Source: Thalassococcus profundi
GTDB lineage: Bacteria; Pseudomonadota; Alphaproteobacteria; Rhodobacterales; Rhodobacteraceae
DNA: 64,000 bases
NCBI RefSeq assembly: GCF_003344785.1
Contig: NZ_QPMK01000018.1
Location: 9,630 to 73,629 of the forward strand
Direction of reading: 5' to 3'
Shown here: positions 61,879-64,000 of the stretch, piece after piece
Position numbering within the stretch: position 1 is the stretch's first letter
How the letters are laid out: the number at the start of each line of letters is the position of its first letter
Notes under the pieces: generated by a model
The model's database searches: none
Told to the model about the DNA's origin: nothing
The model's input: only the letters and a program-made list of their open reading frames with translations
Program-made: the position numbers and the translations under genes

Positions 61879-62819
61879 GTCCTTCGCCTCGCAAGAACCA
61901 GTGCCAGAAACAGCAGCCCGCCGGCGAACTCCACCACGATGGCCAGCGCCGATTGCAGCCCCAGCACACGCTCGAACACCGCCTGCCCCGCCACCAGGAT
62001 CGACGCCCCGATCAGCGCCGCCGCAGGGATCAGGACCGTGTGCCGGAAATCGCGCAGCGCGGCATGGGCGAGGCTCGCGGCAAGCAGCCCCAGGAACGTG
62101 ATCGGACCGACCAGCGCCGTCGAGACCGACACCAGCAGCGCCACGATGCCAAGGGCCGCCAGCACCAGCCGGTCATGCGGCAGCCCGAGCGTCCGCGCCT
62201 TGGCCCGGCCAAGGCCCGCGACATCAAGCGCCGGTGCCAGCCGCCACGCGGCCAGCAGCGCCAGCACCAGCACCACCGCCGCGATGCCAAGCTGCCCCTC
62301 GTCCACGCTGTTGAAGCTGGCGATGCTCGCCTGTTGCACGACCGCAAATTCTGACGGATCCAGCAGACGCTGCACGAATTCCGCCAGCCCGCGCAACAGC
62401 GCGCCCAGGATCACGCCGGTCAGGATCATGCGGATCACATCCTCCGCCCCCTTTCGGAACAGCACCCCGAAAAGCGCCATGGCCGCTGCCGTCAGGCCGG
62501 CCGCCTCGGCGAGGAATTTCGGCGTCTCCGGCAAGTCAGCGTACCCCACCCCGCCCAGGATCATCACCAGCGTCGTCTGGATGAAGATGAAGAGCGCGTC
62601 GAAGCCGACGATTCCGGGGGTCAGCAGCCGGTTCGCGGCGATGGTCTGGAAGATCACCGTTGCCGCCCCCGTCGCCGCGCCCACCAGAACGAGCGCCGCC
62701 AGTTTCTCTGACCGCAGCGACAGGATGAACGCGACCGGCGCTCTGAGCCCCCAGAGCAGGAACAGCGCGACTGCCAGGACCAGCAGCCCTCCAAGCGCCA
62801 TGAGTCGCCGTTCAGCCAC
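61875..62819 (-). CDS. FecCD-family iron-siderophore permease (second subunit)
   Basis: A 314-residue permease with nine to ten membrane helices. Typical segments are NRLLTPGIVGFDALF, ILTGVILGALLRGL and VGPITFLGLLAASLAH. The GTG start at 62819 overlaps the upstream permease by eight bases; ATG 62801 is an alternative. It resembles the YclO/FatC branch, which imports ferric catecholates or related chelates. Confidence 0.9.
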   Translation of the reverse strand: MAERRLMALGGLLVLAVALFLLWGLRAPVAFILSLRSEKLAALVLVGAATGAATVIFQTIAANRLLTPGIVGFDALFIFIQTTLVMILGGVGYADLPETPKFLAEAAGLTAAAMALFGVLFRKGAEDVIRMILTGVILGALLRGLAEFVQRLLDPSEFAVVQQASIASFNSVDEGQLGIAAVVLVLALLAAWRLAPALDVAGLGRAKARTLGLPHDRLVLAALGIVALLVSVSTALVGPITFLGLLAASLAHAALRDFRHTVLIPAAALIGASILVAGQAVFERVLGLQSALAIVVEFAGGLLFLALVLARRRT

Positions 62820-63756
62820 GCAACCGCCCGCCCTTCGCATTCAGAAGCCAAAGAAAAAGCGCCGCGCCGACGATGGAAAAGACGGTCGCCGCAGGGATTT
62901 CGTAGGGCCAGCGCACCAGCCGCCCGATCACATCGGCGCCCAGCACCAGGCTGCCGCCCAGCATTGCGACCAGCGGCAGGTTGCGCCGCAGGTTGTCGCC
63001 TCGAAACCGCGAGACGATATTGGGCACAACCAGACCGACAAAGGGCATCGCGCCCACCGTCACGACCACTACCGCCACCGACAGGGCCACGATGGCAAGC
63101 CCCGCCAGAACGGTGCCGCGATAATCGAGCCCGAGGCTGCGCGCCCGATCCTCGCCAAGGCCGAGGAGCGTGATCCGGTCGGCCAGCAGGTACAGCGCCA
63201 CAGCCAGAGCCGCGATCAGCCACAAGAACTCGTAGCGCCCGCGCAGCACGCCCGAAAACTCGCCCGTCTGCCAGATGCCGATGAACTGCACCAGGTCCGC
63301 GCTCCAGGCGATCCACAAGGCGGTGGCACCCAGAATGCCGGCATAGATCAACCCCACCAGCGGCAGGAGCATCGGATCGCGCCGCGGGACGTGCCGCGCC
63401 AGCAGGAAAAAGCCCGCCGTGCCGGCCAGCGCCGCCGCCGACGCGGCACCCATCTTGATCGGCAGCGCCGCCCCGGGCGCTGCGAGCGTGACGCCCAACA
63501 GGCCGATCATCGCCGCCTCGGGCGTGCCGGTCAAACCGGGCTCCACCAGGCGGTTCTGCACCGTCTGCTGGATCACCACGCCGGCCAGCGCCAATCCCGC
63601 GCCGGCCAACAGCGCAGCGCAGGTCCGCGGCACCCGGCTGACCGCGAGCAGCAGTCCTGTGTCCAGACCGCCGCCCCAAAGGTCGGCGGCGCCGACCGCA
63701 AGGCTCGCCGCTGACAACAGCACGAGCACGGCAAGTCCCCGGTGCGTGTCGCTCAC
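62812..63756 (-). CDS. FecCD-family iron-siderophore permease (first subunit)
   Basis: A 314-residue permease. It has LLAGAGLALAGVVIQQTVQNRLVEPG, split here as LAGAGLALAGVV and NRLVEPGLTG, plus VGAMPFVGLVVPNIVSRFRG, a FecCD hallmark. The GTG start at 63756 overlaps the stop of the binding protein region and has AAGGG eight bases upstream. It pairs with the second permease in the YclN/YclO manner. Confidence 0.9.
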   Translation of the reverse strand: MSDTHRGLAVLVLLSAASLAVGAADLWGGGLDTGLLLAVSRVPRTCAALLAGAGLALAGVVIQQTVQNRLVEPGLTGTPEAAMIGLLGVTLAAPGAALPIKMGAASAAALAGTAGFFLLARHVPRRDPMLLPLVGLIYAGILGATALWIAWSADLVQFIGIWQTGEFSGVLRGRYEFLWLIAALAVALYLLADRITLLGLGEDRARSLGLDYRGTVLAGLAIVALSVAVVVVTVGAMPFVGLVVPNIVSRFRGDNLRRNLPLVAMLGGSLVLGADVIGRLVRWPYEIPAATVFSIVGAALFLWLLNAKGGRLRG

Positions 63757-63761
63757 GACCG

Positions 63762-64000
63762 TCACCCTTTCGACGCGCCGTCCTGAAACGCCTGCGCAAT
63801 CTGGTCCAGCAGGATCTGCATGGACTGGATGCCGCCGCCGGCCAGGTAGATTGCCGCGCTGTCGAGATAGACGATCTGCCCGGCCCGGCCCTCCTTGGTG
63901 CCCATGACCAGCGGATTGTCCAGCGTTACGGCCGCGGCCTCGCCCTCCTGGCCGATGGCGGCACCGCGGTCGATCACGATCAGCCAATCGGGATCGGTTT
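63762..64000 (-). CDS. siderophore-binding periplasmic protein, C-terminal part only
   Basis: The last 79 residues of an iron-chelate binding protein, cut by the window edge. DWLIVIDRGAAIG, AVTLDNPLVM and GQIVYLDSAAIYLAGGG match the FatB/CeuE/YclQ group. Its stop is just upstream of the first permease gene, so the order is binding protein, permease, permease, ATPase. The N-terminus with the lipobox or signal lies right of 64000. Confidence 0.85.
   Translation of the reverse strand, partial: TDPDWLIVIDRGAAIGQEGEAAAVTLDNPLVMGTKEGRAGQIVYLDSAAIYLAGGGIQSMQILLDQIAQAFQDGASKG

Noticed and set aside
1-64000. tRNA, rRNA or CRISPR arrays.
   Set aside because: No cloverleaf, rRNA core sequence or regularly spaced repeat was seen on either strand when reading by eye.

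Overview
The window is high-GC (roughly two thirds G+C) alphaproteobacterial DNA, most likely from a member of the Rhodobacteraceae (Roseobacter group). The evidence is a complete repABC replication and partition locus, a pqqABCDE operon, 3-sulfolactate (suy/slc/comC) gene remnants, tripartite tricarboxylate transporters and a dense set of amine and amino-acid catabolic genes. Because repABC lies inside the window with two parS palindromes, this is probably part of a large plasmid or chromid. It has taken in several metabolic modules, and some of them are decaying.

Left part (1-12953). A minus-strand operon encodes a MoxR AAA ATPase, DUF58, DUF4381, two von Willebrand A proteins, a TPR protein and a BatD-like protein; the last runs off the window edge. 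After two small exported or hypothetical genes comes a plus-strand histidine kinase/response regulator pair and then pqqABCDE. MoxR/DUF58/VWA modules next to PQQ genes recall the maturation genes of PQQ alcohol dehydrogenases, but no such dehydrogenase lies in the window.

Decay zone and replicon core (12967-27400). Directly after pqqE come four consecutive damaged genes: a 5'-truncated suyB-like gene, a frameshifted and stop-interrupted slcC-like gene, a frameshifted comC-like gene and a broken slcH/tctC-like gene. They form a sulfolactate-degradation module. An isolated intact cobS follows, flanked by a possible IS end, an IS110-type remnant and a DUF1403 remnant. The plasmid backbone comes next: a tyrosine recombinase with an inverted-repeat site in front of it, a PIN/AbrB toxin-antitoxin pair, repA, repB, a counter-transcribed RNA, repC with an internal AT-rich origin, and two parS sites. 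Beyond it is a second tripartite tricarboxylate transporter, tctCBA, with a nonsense mutation in tctC and an internal deletion in tctA, and then a GntR regulator.

Catabolic island (27454-57480). It holds an amidohydrolase; a succinate-semialdehyde dehydrogenase/tartrate-malate dehydrogenase/FAD oxidoreductase operon divergent from an Lrp/AsnC regulator; a hydroxyacid dehydrogenase; two related acetyltransferases; an M20 deacylase; a HAD dehalogenase; and further FAD oxidoreductases. The most coherent unit is a minus-strand operon running from 50361 to 39290: peptide-type ABC transporter (fused ATPases, binding protein, two permeases), FAD oxidoreductase, ornithine-cyclodeaminase-like (EutC/BhcD-like), threonine-dehydratase-like (EutB/BhcB-like), APH-type small-molecule kinase, and a class-III PLP enzyme of the phospholyase type. 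This looks like uptake and breakdown of a hydroxylated amino compound through a kinase/phospholyase step. Cupins, an aldehyde dehydrogenase, a D-serine-dehydratase-like enzyme and a second aminotransferase flank it.

Right end (57830-64000). All genes are on the minus strand: an energy-transducing set (exported protein, ExbB, two ExbD, TonB) and a siderophore ABC importer of the FecCD/FatB-YclQ type (binding protein cut by the window edge). TonB/ExbBD would power an outer-membrane receptor outside the window, and the importer would carry the ferric chelate across the inner membrane.
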